DNA of 64,000 bases from Rhizophagus clarus (Eukaryota; Glomeromycota; Glomeromycetes; Glomerales; Glomeraceae). The notes under the pieces are model-generated. The model saw only the letters and a program-made list of their open reading frames with translations. It searched no databases and was not told the origin of the DNA. The stretch covers positions 992,001-1,056,000 of the forward strand of contig BLAL01000261.1 of assembly GCA_015698045.1 (NCBI GenBank), written 5' to 3'. Both the position numbers and the translations under genes were made by a program. The number at the start of each line of letters is the position of its first letter. The stretch's first letter is position 1. Below, piece by piece: positions 11,323-22,560 of this stretch.

Positions 11323-11725
11323 GTAAGTTCCTCCTTCTCCTACAATCATCACGCGTGACTAAAATTGATCAAATTTATCAAATTTAAAACAAGAAAGTAA
11401 ATATTAATTATAAATTTTATTATAGTATAATTATCCAGCCTCTCCTAAAATCTCGTTCTAATTCACGATAATATCTTTGGCTGGTACGTGTCTACAGCTA
11501 CCGCCCAGGATTTCCATTACGATATAGGATATAGTTCTAAATATCTAAACCAGTTTGAATATTTAATAAATACATTTATAAATGTAATTTTATTTATTTA
11601 CTTACATGGTAATCCCTAACAAAGTTTCTCCACTTTTGGCTACACTGTTGCCCAGAAACTCTCGTACGAAATATTCTATTTATTCTGATTCAATTAAATA
11701 GATTGGTTAATTTGAATTTAAATTC

Positions 11726-12578
11726 GATCCTCTGCTCTAAACGACGATCTGTCATGCATCAAATTTTACAATCTTATCAAAATCATTTATTCTCTAAGCT
11801 TCGTAAAGCCGGTGAATTGGCTGATCAGGATCCTACACCCTTGCTCTGGAAACTTTCTTCTCTTTCTTGTTGGACCATTTCTTCTTCTAACTGGTCCTCT
11901 TACGCGCTCATCTGGGGTTGTCTACCTGCCATGTTTATTGACTTATTTGTTGAATTATCTATTCCCAGGCCGTCTGCTATGAAGGTCGTAGCTGCAATAC
12001 ATAATAATTTCATCCAGAAGCTTAGGACACGCATCTGGAATCCGCGTACTTATGATAAAAGCAAATGGGAAGACGTGATGAACATTACCCTTAAATTGAA
12101 AACTACTCCTTGGCCCTCTAATTTGCCTGCCACTTTGTATGTGCCTTTCTCTTCTTTACCTCCTCCAACCCATCTCGTAACTTCACGTACTCCGTAGTTA
12201 ATTGGATCAAGAACTCGATGTTTCAAGGTTTGCCATGGTATAAGCATTTGTCAGGTTTTATAGGTCGTCTAACGGTGCTACTTAATAACAGCCTTTGCAG
12301 GATGGGATGTCGATTTTTATAGTGGGCGTTTCGTCTGTTATTATGTTAGCATAGTTGCTTCTACTTTGGTTGGAATATATCAAGGGGGAAGATCTAGGGA
12401 AATTTAGTGCAATGCGATTTTTCTTTTAGATTAATTTTATTACTTTATTTTTACTTAGGAGACTATATAGCTTTATTTTTAGTTAGTTTTATTTTATTTT
12501 GTTTTCTTTTTATGTTTTATGAATTGTATCGATTTAATAATAATTAATAAAAATATTGGTTACTGTGCTGCGTTTGCC
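11726..12578 (+). mobile_element. 5'-truncated LINE fragment A
   Basis: An 850-bp insert absent from TIR copy 2. It ends in TTTGCC directly before TTGAATTTAAATTC and is preceded by the same 13-14 bp word. An open stretch of about 157 codons (to 12197) may be the end of a LINE protein. Its last 340 bp match the last 330 bp of the neighbouring insert (13592-13910) closely. The shared tail encodes LTVLLNNSL and VASTLVGIYQGGRS-like peptides, intact in the neighbour and broken here. No poly(A) tail is present. Confidence 0.7.
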
Positions 12579-12592
12579 TTGAATTTAAATTC

Positions 12593-13910
12593 TGGCCGAT
12601 CCTAAACTCTTTCTGCTGATCTCTCTGTCCATTTTTTTCAGAGACACTTTTATCGTTTTTACTTATATTTCTCAAGTTTTTGCCTAACTAAGCTTGTTTT
12701 AGGGCCTAGTTAGGGCCTCTACTAACGTTATGGAACCTCCTATGTCTGAAGACCTCAACTCTTTAACGGCTTTGGTTAGTCAGAACCACGCTAAAGCCAA
12801 CAAGTTGCGAAACGACCTCAAAAAGTGCTGCAAGTTGCTCTTGAAGCTCGTTACTGACCTTTCGATAGTCTCTGAGCCTGCGATACACGCTCAACTTATT
12901 ACTAATGTTACCACTCTTTCTCGTATGATTTTGGGCGGCTCTTTCTCTCTTGCCAAATTTCGTAGGCAAATTCTTACTGATGAACTGCATCTATCGATGT
13001 GGACACGTGACCCAGATTTATCGAGTAATCTACACGAGGTTGCTCCTGCAGATTCCATGACGATCGAACCAATCGTTAAGCACCTTCTCAGGCTCAAGGT
13101 TTTTCTGCCGAAAAAACACTGGAAACACTGCAGAAAAAATTTCCATTTACGACAACTAATCATCTCCATCTCCTTTTTCTTTGTTTCATTCTACTATGCA
13201 ACAAAGAAATTTTTATCCTTCATCCTACACGTTTGTGCATGCTTCTTGGCCACGATCTGAATTAGATTATTCTTTTTCGAATACGTATTTTTGCCTTCTA
13301 CTATTCTTAATATTCTATTATTAGAATTTCCTTTTCTTTTCTTTCTTCTTTTTATAGATTTTTCTTTTATAGATTTTTCTTTTCTTTTCTCTTTCTTTTT
13401 GTTCGTGTGCTTTATCTTTATCTCATGAACCCTTTCCCCTGGCCTTTCATGTTGCCTATATACACAGCTTGTGTGCCCTTTACCTTTTCATCTCCTTCGA
13501 CCCTCCACGTGCTCTCACATGACCTCATACCTGATAGGTTTACTAACTCAACGGACTACAGATTGCCTTGGTTTAATCTTATATTGAGTTTGATGGGTCA
13601 TCTAACGGTGCTACTTAATAACAGCCTTGGCAGGTGGGATGTCGATTTTTATAGTGGACGTGTCATCCGTTATTATGTTAGCATAGTTGCTTCTACTTTG
13701 GTTGGAATATATCAAGGGGGAAGATCTAGGAAAATTTAGTGTAATGCGATTATTCTTTTTAGACTAATTATGTTACTTTATTTTTACTTAGGAGACTATA
13801 TAGCTTTGTTTTTAGTTAGTTTTATTTTCTTTTGTTTCTTTTTATCTCATGTAAATTGTATCGAATTAATAATGATTAATAAAGATAAAGGCTACTATGC
13901 CACATTTGCC
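12593..13910 (+). mobile_element. Internally deleted LINE-derived element B
   Basis: Starts right after the second TTGAATTTAAATTC and ends right before the third. It has an untranslated-leader-like start, an open frame from ATG 12730 to 13260 (first about 120 codons fit a LINE ORF1-like protein, then frame quality falls), a CT-rich junction near 13190-13400, and the same 3' tail as insert A. It therefore keeps both LINE ends but lacks the middle (no reverse transcriptase seen). This suggests a non-autonomous derivative mobilised through the shared 3' tail. Confidence 0.65.
12730..13260 (+). pseudogene. LINE ORF1-like N-terminal fragment
   Basis: A 176-codon frame beginning MEPPMSEDLNSLTALVSQNH, with a Lys/Leu-rich helical, coiled-coil-like N-terminal half and a Ser/Ile/Phe-rich tail that looks like out-of-frame noise after about residue 125. 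It has more balanced base composition than its surroundings. Putative RNA-binding ORF1 product of the LINE; no enzyme motif. Probably not functional because the downstream ORF is missing. Confidence 0.4.
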
Positions 13911-14539
13911 TTGAATTTAAATTCTTTCTTAAAGAAATTATAGATATTAGTCATATGAACCTATTGGCAACAGAGTCCCAAAAATCATGGCGGCTTCTAC
14001 CATTAATATTGTGGTAGGTATGGTTTCTGTCTCGGCGTATATCAATAAGCTCGTCCATTATAGCCCAGTTCTAATGGACGTTATAGTAAGAACGACGTGA
14101 ATATGTGTAGCGAGGCATTATTAGATTTGATTTGATTTTTATAATTTGATTTTGGGATGAGTAAAAATTTGGGTAGAAAGAAGATCGTAAAATGTCACTT
14201 TAAATAAAAATCTGAACAAATACCTCTTTGGTTTGATTTTATTTCTCGTTTCAATTAAAATTTAATTTATTACACTTTTCATCATTAAACATATGTATTA
14301 AATCTCATGCGGATATAAATATAAATATCATGATTAAATCAAAAAATAAAAAAAATCTTAGTTTGATTTCAGTTTCATTTCAATTAAAAATAATTGAAAA
14401 TCATGTACATGTTTAATTGTTTTAAATATAAATATCAATATATCATATTTAAAAATAAAACAATTATATTCTGATTAAATATTTTGCATACATTTCTTAA
14501 AAAAATCATAAAAAAAATCTTGTACATCGTACATGCATG

Positions 14540-14746
14540 CAATTACTAAATATCATCCCCTTGTGATAAATAAAAAATTACACAACACAAATTCAACACA
14601 AATTTAACAAATTTAACGAAATTTGGCCAAAATTAATAATTTTTTACCAGAATTATCAATACAAATTGAACACAAATTGAACACAAAATTTGTAGTGTTG
14701 TGCTGGTAATTTTTATTTATCATAAGGGGATGATATTTAGTAATTG
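14540..14746. repeat. Inverted repeat inside TIR copy 1
   Basis: CAATTACTAAATATCATCCC at the left end is repeated in inverted form at the right end. The arms continue for about 40 bp. TGCATG flanks both sides. The left arm and interior are also present in TIR copy 2 (from about 54810), but the right arm there is different, so this is either a small MITE or part of the element body. Confidence 0.55.
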
Positions 14747-14939
14747 TGCATGACAGTATCGTATTTTCTGGCTAATCAAAATTAGGCTGATCCTTGCATG
14801 TGATTTAATCATTTAATCATGCACGCGTTTTTTGTCTTATTTATTTTTGTCTCTTATTTCTTTATTCTTTTGTTCAATATTTTTAATTTTTTTGTCTCTT
14901 CTTTCTATTATTTCTTTAATTATATACAATATATTTACA

Positions 14940-15430
14940 TATATTTCATAATTTATTGCTTTGCAGGTATAGAAATATTTGTTTATTAATACTAATTATT
15001 TTCATTTTTTTTTTTACCTCTTTGTTACTTTGTATCGTAATACTAACAATAATATCCATGTTTCCTTTATTCCTTTTTACTTGTACTTTAATACTAATGA
15101 TACTAACAATACTAACAATATGTTTATTTTTTCCTTTCTCTTTATTTTTTTATTCTTTTGTTCAATTACTTTGCAGATATAGAAATATTTATTTATTAAT
15201 ACTAATTATTTTAATATTAACACATTTTTTTTACCTCTTTGTTACTTTATGTCATAATACTAACAATACTATCTATGTTTTCTTTATTTCTTTTTACTTG
15301 TACTTTAATACTAACGATAATATCCATGTTTTTTTTACTTCTTTTACTGTTTCTTTAACTCTTTTTACCTTAATACTAATAATAATAACAATATTTCTTT
15401 TATCTTTATATCTAATACTAACGTTACTAT
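14940..15430. repeat. T-rich tandem duplication
   Basis: About 230-bp units containing TTGCAGGTATAGAAATATTT and ATTAATACTAATTATTTT occur at about 14950 and again at about 15165. TIR copy 2 has one unit (about 55250). A 158-codon frame across it is low-complexity and not believable. Confidence 0.6.
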
Positions 15431-15639
15431 AGCTGTTTCTCTTCTTTTTACGTCTAATAATATTGTTACTCTTTACTCTTTCTTTTTTTTACTTTTATGT
15501 ATTCTGTATATATTAATAAATACTTGTAATTTTTTATGGTTTAATAAAATTATATCTAATAAAATATACATTATATAAACTTATAGTACAGAAAATAAAG
15601 TATTATTTATCAAAATATTTTGAAATATTATGAAATATT

Positions 15640-15939
15640 ACGTATATTTTAAAAAGTTGTGAAGTATTATGCAGTAAAATTATGGAATAGCATATAGTAA
15701 TATTTTGAAATATTTTAAAAAGTTACAAAATATTACACTTACGCAAACTTGCGGTGGGTCTGAAAACTTATGGAATATTACAAATCGTAAAATTATGAAG
15801 CTTTGCATATCATAATATTTCAAAATATTTTAAAAAGTTACAAAATATTACGCTTACGCAAACTTGTAGCGGGTCTGAAAACTTACAAAATATTATGATG
15901 TGTAAACTTGTGCAACTTTTTACACTATATAATTTCCTG
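15640..15939. repeat. Right-arm satellite of TIR copy 1
   Basis: Two to three degenerate units of roughly 125 bp with AAATATTACGCTTACGCAAAC-type words, ending in the terminal inverted repeat. Mirrors the array at 55680-55997. Confidence 0.7.
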
Positions 15940-15999
15940 ATGAACAAGGATTAATGCACAATGGCTTAAAAAAAAATTCCTTGTTTATGTTGTGTATAA

Positions 16000-16310
16000 T
16001 TATTTCAGATGGAACTGACGACCTTTTCAAAGGTACTATTACTCTTATTAATGAGAAAAACAAAGTAATTGCAAATGAATCGTATCTTGCCAACAAGCAA
16101 GCAATCGATGATATTTATTTGATCGTATCCATGATGAACAATACAAACTGTTATTTTAGATGGTAAAGTTTTCAATTTAATTCAAATGATTTCTACATTT
16201 ATACTGTACTTAATTTGTTTTGTACTCATTTTTGATTTATAAAATAGACTATTGGGGTTACGATGGTTATAATTCTGATAACTCTTATAAAGTAAGTATA
16301 AATGGTAACT
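16000..16310 (+). pseudogene. Weak decayed gene fragment
   Basis: One frame reads protein-like from about 16005 (SDGTDDLFKGTITLINEK) to about 16140. A second frame continues plausibly (TVILD, then after a GTAAAG...TAG intron-like gap DYWGYDGYNSDNSYK). A frame change is needed between them, so if real this is a pseudogene. Family not recognised. Confidence 0.25.
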
Positions 16311-17841
16311 CTTACAAGTAAGTATAATTTCCTAAATATGCGGTTATTACTTTTAATTTATTTCACAATATGCAAACCCTATGAATAAAGCTAATTTGGT
16401 GTAATGAACTTTCGCACGACTTTAGTATATGCGGCATAGAGCACATAAGACTTCCTTAATACTATATGCGAAGTTCAAAATTCTTTCCCTATGATTCACA
16501 AAAATAATTCTAATTTTGGCAGCTTTCATCTAATTTCAGTCAGTTTGCATGGAACACTGCTGACGTTCCCAAAAGTATTAGGATTTCATTAATTCGATGC
16601 CTATATAATGTTTATTACGCCAAATATGATCCCAAATTTCATAATTGCTTGTGATTTTATGGATAAGAATCAGGACGCTGAGTTACAATCAAAATTTCTG
16701 TATAACACAAAAAAATGAATCGAATCAATTGGAAGCACAAAAGTAAGAATCGGTTGATCAAAGCTGGCATCTAATGATGACGGCGATACAGAGTCTTTGC
16801 ATTAATTAAGTTCATGAAAAAAAATGCTCAGCAATCTTCCAAAAAGACTAACCTTTAGAACAAGCTCATCAAATCAATCAACAGTACGTGGATACATATA
16901 AGGATATTGCTTCATTTATTGTTATTATTGGAGCCATTACTAACGAGAAGAGTGGAACTCTTATATTCATAAATGACAGATTGCATTGGCGGTGAATCAC
17001 TGACGGCCTGTTAAACATGCACCATATATTGGTAATATATTTTATTTTAAATGTGAACATAATCTTGATGAAATAACTCTTGAAAGATCTAATGAATTCT
17101 CTTAAAACAGACGAGCATTTGAGACGACACTTCCACCCACTTTTTGGAATGAAAGACTCCTCAATCCACTTTACGAGAAGGGTATTGTTTCATCAAAAAG
17201 CCAGATTCACAAATCATTAAATTACAGGACATTGGATGAAACCTCGATTGAAACACTTATGACGCACATACGGCATCTCTCCCATAAAAAAGTAAATTTC
17301 TGATTTTCATTCAGTATGTTGTTCTCTACATATTAGATTTGCTAATAAAAAAAGATCCTACTTTTCCTGAAGTGAACAATTAACTGAAGTAATGGATGGC
17401 CATTTTCATAATTATGCCAGTTTAATTCTTCAGCAATCAACACATTATATTAAAAATAAAATTTATTGGCTAATGATTTTAGTACCAAAGATTATAATAT
17501 TTTGAGAATGTCAATATTTCTCGAATTAGCATATAGTAGCAGTTCGCGGTATTAAATTAAAGTATGATGAATTTATTGTAATAGAAAAAATAAACCAGAG
17601 TGATTTGCCACTCAGTTATCTATTTGATCAACGCAGATGAAATGATGTACAAACTAGCCCCCCCTGTTATTTTTAAAAATTTTCATACCGTGTTACAGTG
17701 TTTCGTACTACACACAAACTGACAAAAATACAAATTTTTAATTCATTAAGAAGAATTTCTATTTTATTTTTCGTTTATAATAAATTTACAGAAAAGAACT
17801 TTTTTTTACTAAATACAAAATTATAAATTACAATTACATTA
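16311..17841. other. Intergenic, no supported gene
   Basis: Mixed-composition sequence. Scattered protein-like words on the plus strand at 17110-17330 are broken by many stops. No repeat or RNA gene seen. Confidence 0.4.
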
Positions 17842-18531
17842 TTAATTTTCAAAATTTAAAATGGAAATTTCACCAATTCCACTATCCCTATTCGATTTTT
17901 TCCAAATCCAAACGTTATTAACAGAAGATTTAATTTTCTCTTTTTTAAATAAACCATATTTATCTTTTTGTAATTGAAATTTAATTAATAATTCTTCAAC
18001 TTTTTCAAAAGGAATGACATCATTATTGACATCATCAAAAATATCTAAATTATCTAAAACATCTACAGAACAATCACTATAAACAGACATAGGAGATAAA
18101 GGTCTTTTAGGTACAATAAATTTTTCTTGAATATTATCTTCTAAAATAGATTGAGATTTTTTCCAATAATATTCATCATTTCTTAAATAATCGATTAAAA
18201 TATTTAAACCAACATCATAAATTTCATTAATAAAAGTTAATTCAATATAATTTTTTCCATTTAATTCAACTTTGTTTATTGTACGATTATGAGAACGAAT
18301 TTCCAATACATTTAATAATGATGACCAAATATTATATTCTTGAGGAGACCAATTTACCGCATTAGTAGGAAATGGAATATCATCCAAAAGTATAGAATTT
18401 GGTATTAAATCATGGTTTTTTGTATAAAGAAGTACACTAAGAAATTTTGTAAAAAGAGCAGAACGTTTTTTTCGTTGTCTTGTCTGCCAGTTAAATGATT
18501 TATTTTTATATGAAGAAACTTTTCCTCCCAT
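17842..18531 (-). CDS. Single-exon hypothetical protein with N-myristoylation-like start
   Basis: A 229-residue protein with ATG at 18531 just below a long T tract that would lie in its leader. I do not recognise the family. The start MGGKVSS fits the N-myristoylation pattern (Gly2, small residue at 6), suggesting membrane attachment. It is followed by a basic stretch (QTRQRKKR), a globular-looking middle with Trp/Tyr/Leu, a Ser/Asp-rich acidic linker near residues 145-170, and a C-terminal RDSGIGEISI motif that resembles a short phospho-dependent docking site. It is divergent from the DJ-1-family gene, with 929 bp between start codons. The intact length, single clean frame and lack of repeat similarity argue for a real, probably lineage-restricted host gene. 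Confidence 0.7.
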   Translation of the reverse strand: MGGKVSSYKNKSFNWQTRQRKKRSALFTKFLSVLLYTKNHDLIPNSILLDDIPFPTNAVNWSPQEYNIWSSLLNVLEIRSHNRTINKVELNGKNYIELTFINEIYDVGLNILIDYLRNDEYYWKKSQSILEDNIQEKFIVPKRPLSPMSVYSDCSVDVLDNLDIFDDVNNDVIPFEKVEELLIKFQLQKDKYGLFKKEKIKSSVNNVWIWKKSNRDSGIGEISILNFEN

Positions 18532-19460
18532 TTTTTTTTTTTTTTTTTTGTGCGAAAAAAATTAAAAAAAGAAGTGTTGTGTGTTTGATGATTATTTATT
18601 ATTATTATTATTATTGATCGTTAATACCAGTATTAACGGGAAATTAAATTATTTTTATTATATATTATTTTTTTTTTTATTTTTATTTTTTTTTTTCTTT
18701 TTTCTTTTTTCTTTTTTAAAAAGAAAAAAAAAAAAAATTTATTTACAAAGAAAAAGTATTGTTTTTTTTTATAATTTACAAATCATGCATTTAACAAACA
18801 ACCAAAAAACGTTGTCCATGTATATATATAAAAAAAAATCTCATTCCTTTTTTAAACATCAATTTCCTTTGTTTCTAAATTCTAACCCCTTATTACAAAA
18901 TTAATGATGCAATCATTTTTTTTTAACAATATTTTTAGAAAAAAAAAAGGATTGCATTCATGTAAAAGATAAAAATAATGGGGATTACACAGCATCTTTC
19001 AATATGATATGTATTGTGAATAGAGAGTTTTTTTTGTCATTCATGTTACTCAGTCGTGAAATTATTTATATTAAATTTTAAATTGTTTCAATATTTTTTT
19101 TTTTTTTTGATTTTATTAACTAATAAAGAAACATAAAGAACAATATTAAAAAATGTTTCTGCGCTTCATTAATATTGTACTCCAATTATAGAAATATTAT
19201 TTTATTGTCTCACACATATAATATCAAAATTCTTGGAATAGATTCTTCTCTAAATTAGTGGATACAAACAAAATTTTCGGTTCATTTTAAATGCAACATT
19301 TGAACGCCAATCCCAACATTTCGGATTAATTTATGCTAACCGAGTATTTTATTTAAACCCCAGTGTATGTTGGACAAAATTAAACAATATTTTATCCAAT
19401 TTTGTTTAATGAATCAAAGAATTTTTTAGTAATAATTTTCCTTTTTAAAAAACAAAAAAA
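18532..19460. promoter_or_regulatory. Shared divergent promoter region
   Basis: 929 bp between two divergent genes. It holds a T20-class tract just upstream of the minus-strand gene, a T-rich to A-rich inverted block at about 18665-18740, and another T run at about 19095. Long dA:dT tracts exclude nucleosomes in fungal promoters. No other motif is recognised, and the short open frame at 18581-18904 is low-complexity. Confidence 0.4.
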
Positions 19461-20431
19461 ATGTCCAAAGACAAATTAACAATTGGTACTCTTTTATTCC
19501 CAGATTATGATTTGTTAGATGTAAATGGTACATTACGTATGTTAGGAGCGTTAGAAAATGTAAACATTCTAATGATATCTCAGAGCGGAGATAAGATAAA
19601 ATCCAATTGTCAAGTTGGTAATTATATTGACTATAATTTTGACAATTGTCCTGAACTTGATGTATTATTCGTCCCAGGTATAAGATTGTATATATATATT
19701 ATTGTATTTATTATCATTTGTAATTATTTATTTAAAATTTTATTATTAGGTGGTATAGGAACTAGAAAGGAAGTGAATAATCCTATTCTCTTGGAATTTA
19801 TTAAGAGCCAAATACCAAAAGTAAAATATGTGTTAGTCGTATGTACTGGTGGTGGATTAGTTGCTAAAACTGGTCTATTAGATGGAAAAAGAGCTACATC
19901 CAATAAAATTGCTTGGGAATGGGTAACTTCTCAAGGTACTATTTGCTGTTATGAATAAAAATTATTTGCTGTTGTGAATTATGTAAATTTATTATATGAT
20001 CATTATAGGATCAAATGTTTGCTGGATAAAGAAGGCTAGATGGGTTGTAGATGGAAAGTTTTACACTTCCGCTGGAGGTACGTTAAAATTCTTGAAACAA
20101 ACAAAGTATTACTCTATTTAATATATTTCTTTGTTTTTTTTTATATTTTCTACTTTAAAATAAAGTTTCTGCCGGTATGTATTATTCGGTTATTCCGTTT
20201 TTTTTTTTAAATTGAAAGTATATAATGATTATTACAATATTTACACAAAATATCGTAAAGAATTTAACAAATTTGTCATTTTTTTTAAAAGGAATGGATA
20301 TGGCACTTGGGTTCATTTCTGACGTATATGGAAGGGAGGTTGCCGATAATATAGCATTAAGGACCGAATATGATTGGCATGATAATCCCGATTGGGATCC
20401 TTTCAGTGACAAAATCCTTGAAAAAAAATGA
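19461..20431 (+). CDS. DJ-1/PfpI-family protein, five exons
   Basis: Exons 19461-19677, 19750-19935, 20009-20077, 20166-20174 and 20292-20431 give 206 residues, normal for this family. All introns are GT-AG and 72-117 nt. The fold is a flavodoxin-like class I glutamine-amidotransferase domain. Visible motifs are LLFPDYDLLDVNG (residues 11-23), VPGGIGTR (71-78), the nucleophile elbow VVCTGG with Cys104, LLDGKRATSNK, and SAGVSAGMDMALG near the C-terminus. These match the DJ-1/PfpI branch related to isonitrile hydratase and the amidase half of AraC-type regulators; the exact reaction is unknown. Intron 1 is 72 nt and stop-free, so retention would keep the frame but split the VPG-GIGT motif. Exon 4 is only 9 nt. 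Probably cytosolic. Confidence 0.9.
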
Positions 20432-21870
20432 TTATTTATTTTTTTTTATTTTAAAGTAAATAAAAAATACCTCGTGTCCCGTAAATAATGACATCAGATG
20501 TTTCTTCCTGATTGTTAATCGTTGAATGATTTATGTGAATGCTCCGTCAGCTCCTGGTCAATCAAACATTCATGTATCAAAGATGTTTTTGGAAAGAATT
20601 CTGGTCGATTAATTGTTTATTAATTTTATTAATTTAGGCCGGTAACGCAGTATTACGTTGTATTACATTGGTTTCATAAGTCACGTTTTTTGTCACGAAT
20701 TATACGAATTATACTCAAATTTTCATTATTGTAATTGATTCTGGCAATATTATGTAAAATAAATTGTAGTATCAGAGTAAGCATTATGTAATTTCGTTAA
20801 TTTTAATTCTTTATTTATTCGTACTCCTTTTCACGAGATCATACCGTACTCTAATCGCAATTAAGTCTGTATGATTAATAAAGAAACAAAATTTATTATC
20901 TAAACTCATAAGCAAACATTATAATAACGCAACTCACTGTATGATTATTAATCAAATTGTTATTTTGTACACATCTATGTATACGTGTGTGGATTTTCTT
21001 GTAGCTTCAGAGAATTATGTTTGGAACTAAATCTTCAAGACGTTTACAGCCGAAAACAATTGCGTTGTTTGCTATATAACATTTAGTCATTGTGAAAGTC
21101 CATTTGAAGACGCCTCAAATTATAATGTTTTGCTTACATTGTCAGGTAGATTATTCTCTCCCAGCAATTGCTTGGATAAGACTTTTTGCACATTCGTCTG
21201 AAATAGTATTCGCAATATACATAATTTGTAAGTTTTCCATCTTTGTCTTTCTCATCTATGAATATATTCATTTTAGAAAAGAATTTCGGGTTATCTTCAA
21301 GAAATTATTTAAACTGGCACAAATAAATTTTTCGTTAGGCAGGCGCTTTTTCAATATCCAAAATATCAATGTTATTATGTATTTTATTTCCTAATAAAGT
21401 TTCATATCATTGTTAAAAATAAGTGAATAATACTACTATCAAATGTTCAGAAAAGTTGAGGCTTGTGGCTACAGTATTTAAACTATGCGGGATAGATTGA
21501 GACAAGCGGTAACAGTTGGCCCAATGCAGCGTGGAGGATGATTAGAAATCAAATAACCGGAGAAGATTACGTATAGTCGAGAACGAGCAAGTCTTACAAT
21601 TTGATTTTCTTTATTTTGAATGTTTTCATACCAGATACTACATTGTTTAACAACTGCTCATGCTCCGATCGTATATCTACATGACCGTTAGACATTTCAT
21701 TTGACCAATCGTAACTATCAATAAATTTTAAAGCACATTAATTTTAGTTTGAATGTTTACTTATTATTCATATGTATCGTTATTAAGTTGAAATTTAATA
21801 TTCATTTGTAAATTCTGATAATTCATTGTCTAATTTAAATTGTCAGTACTTTATTACAAAAATTGCATTA
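20432..21870. other. Intergenic, nothing supported
   Basis: Moderately AT-rich sequence after the DJ-1-family gene. Only short random frames (for example 21092-21394) without family features. Confidence 0.4.
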
Positions 21871-22162
21871 TTAAATTGGTTCATAAAAATGGTATAAGTC
21901 AAACTTTGGTATTTGTTTACGATACCTTCTAATCTCACTTTCCATATTCATCTCTAATGGAATCAACCGTGATTTGAAAATCTGAAATCTGAATGGCTCT
22001 GCAAAGAGTAGTTGTTGGTTGAATCCATAGTTATTAGCAGTTTCAACAGATACTATATATAGTGATGTTCTATAAGATGACGTATCATTCTTATGCAACT
22101 CCTCGGCTATGCAGAATTTATTATCGTTTATCACAAACGCAAATGTGAATAAATCTTTTTTA
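21871..22162 (-). pseudogene. Exon-like coding fragment
   Basis: Minus-strand frame that extends upstream of its first ATG to an AG at about 22163. It starts DLFTFAFVINDNKFC, continues with NKFCIAEELHKNDTSSY, and stops at 21871 (87 codons from ATG 22134). Composition and word usage are protein-like and unlike neighbouring noise. I do not recognise the family. It is either a last exon or a remnant, because no partner exons could be joined with confidence. Confidence 0.35.
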
Positions 22163-22399
22163 ATTTTTCAATTAAGTGAAATAATGGAGAAACGAATGAA
22201 AGGTATGATACTATAACAGATAAAGAGGGATAGAGTACGCGATCCCAGGTCATTTGATACGAGTCCCAGCATCAAGTTATTTCTTTGCTCTTTATAAATT
22301 TATACACATAATATTATTTATGTCTATATCGCTACGACATTCTCCTCCCATAATCTTTCTATATCTACACTTATACTGTACATATCACTCTGACACAGA

Positions 22400-22560
22400 T
22401 TTTAGATTTGGCTACTGTAAGTTCCGCAATAGAACTCCAAGATTAATTTCGAGTCTGTCAATTTGCCAAGAAGGTTTCATGCACTACTTTTGGATAAATC
22501 CGATTTCATTAAAATCATGGATGTCATTTTGGCGAGATCCTTGAATAGGATATGATCACA
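22400..22560 (-). pseudogene. Short decayed coding fragment
   Basis: The minus strand reads KDLAKMTSMILMKSDLSKS, then a stop, then NLLGKLTDSKLILEFYCG. The words are protein-like, interrupted once. It lies on the same strand as the fragments at 21871 and 23770 and may come from the same decayed gene or gene family. Confidence 0.25.

Larger units (their letters stand above)
10499..15939. mobile_element. TIR element copy 1 (core about 3.25 kb, with 2.2-kb nested insertion)
   Basis: Begins CAGGAAATTTTATAG and ends with the complement of CAGGAAATTATATAG. Both ends are preceded or followed by AT, so the true end may be ATCAGG, or AT may be a 2-bp target duplication. The same element lies at 48338-55997 in the same orientation. 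Subtracting the nested insertions leaves about 3.25 kb in each copy. Each end is a satellite-like array of TTTACG, GCGTAA and GTAATATTAC words. The middle holds AT-rich sequence with no convincing transposase, so it looks non-autonomous. The superfamily is not clear to me. Confidence 0.85.

Noticed and set aside
14956-15432. A 158-codon frame rich in Leu, Ile and Phe that could pass for a membrane protein
   Set aside because: It is a T-rich tandem duplication inside a transposon. The other copy at about 55250 does not conserve the frame.
18581-18904. A 107-codon frame in the divergent promoter region
   Set aside because: Poly-Leu/Phe from T tracts; low complexity and no family feature.
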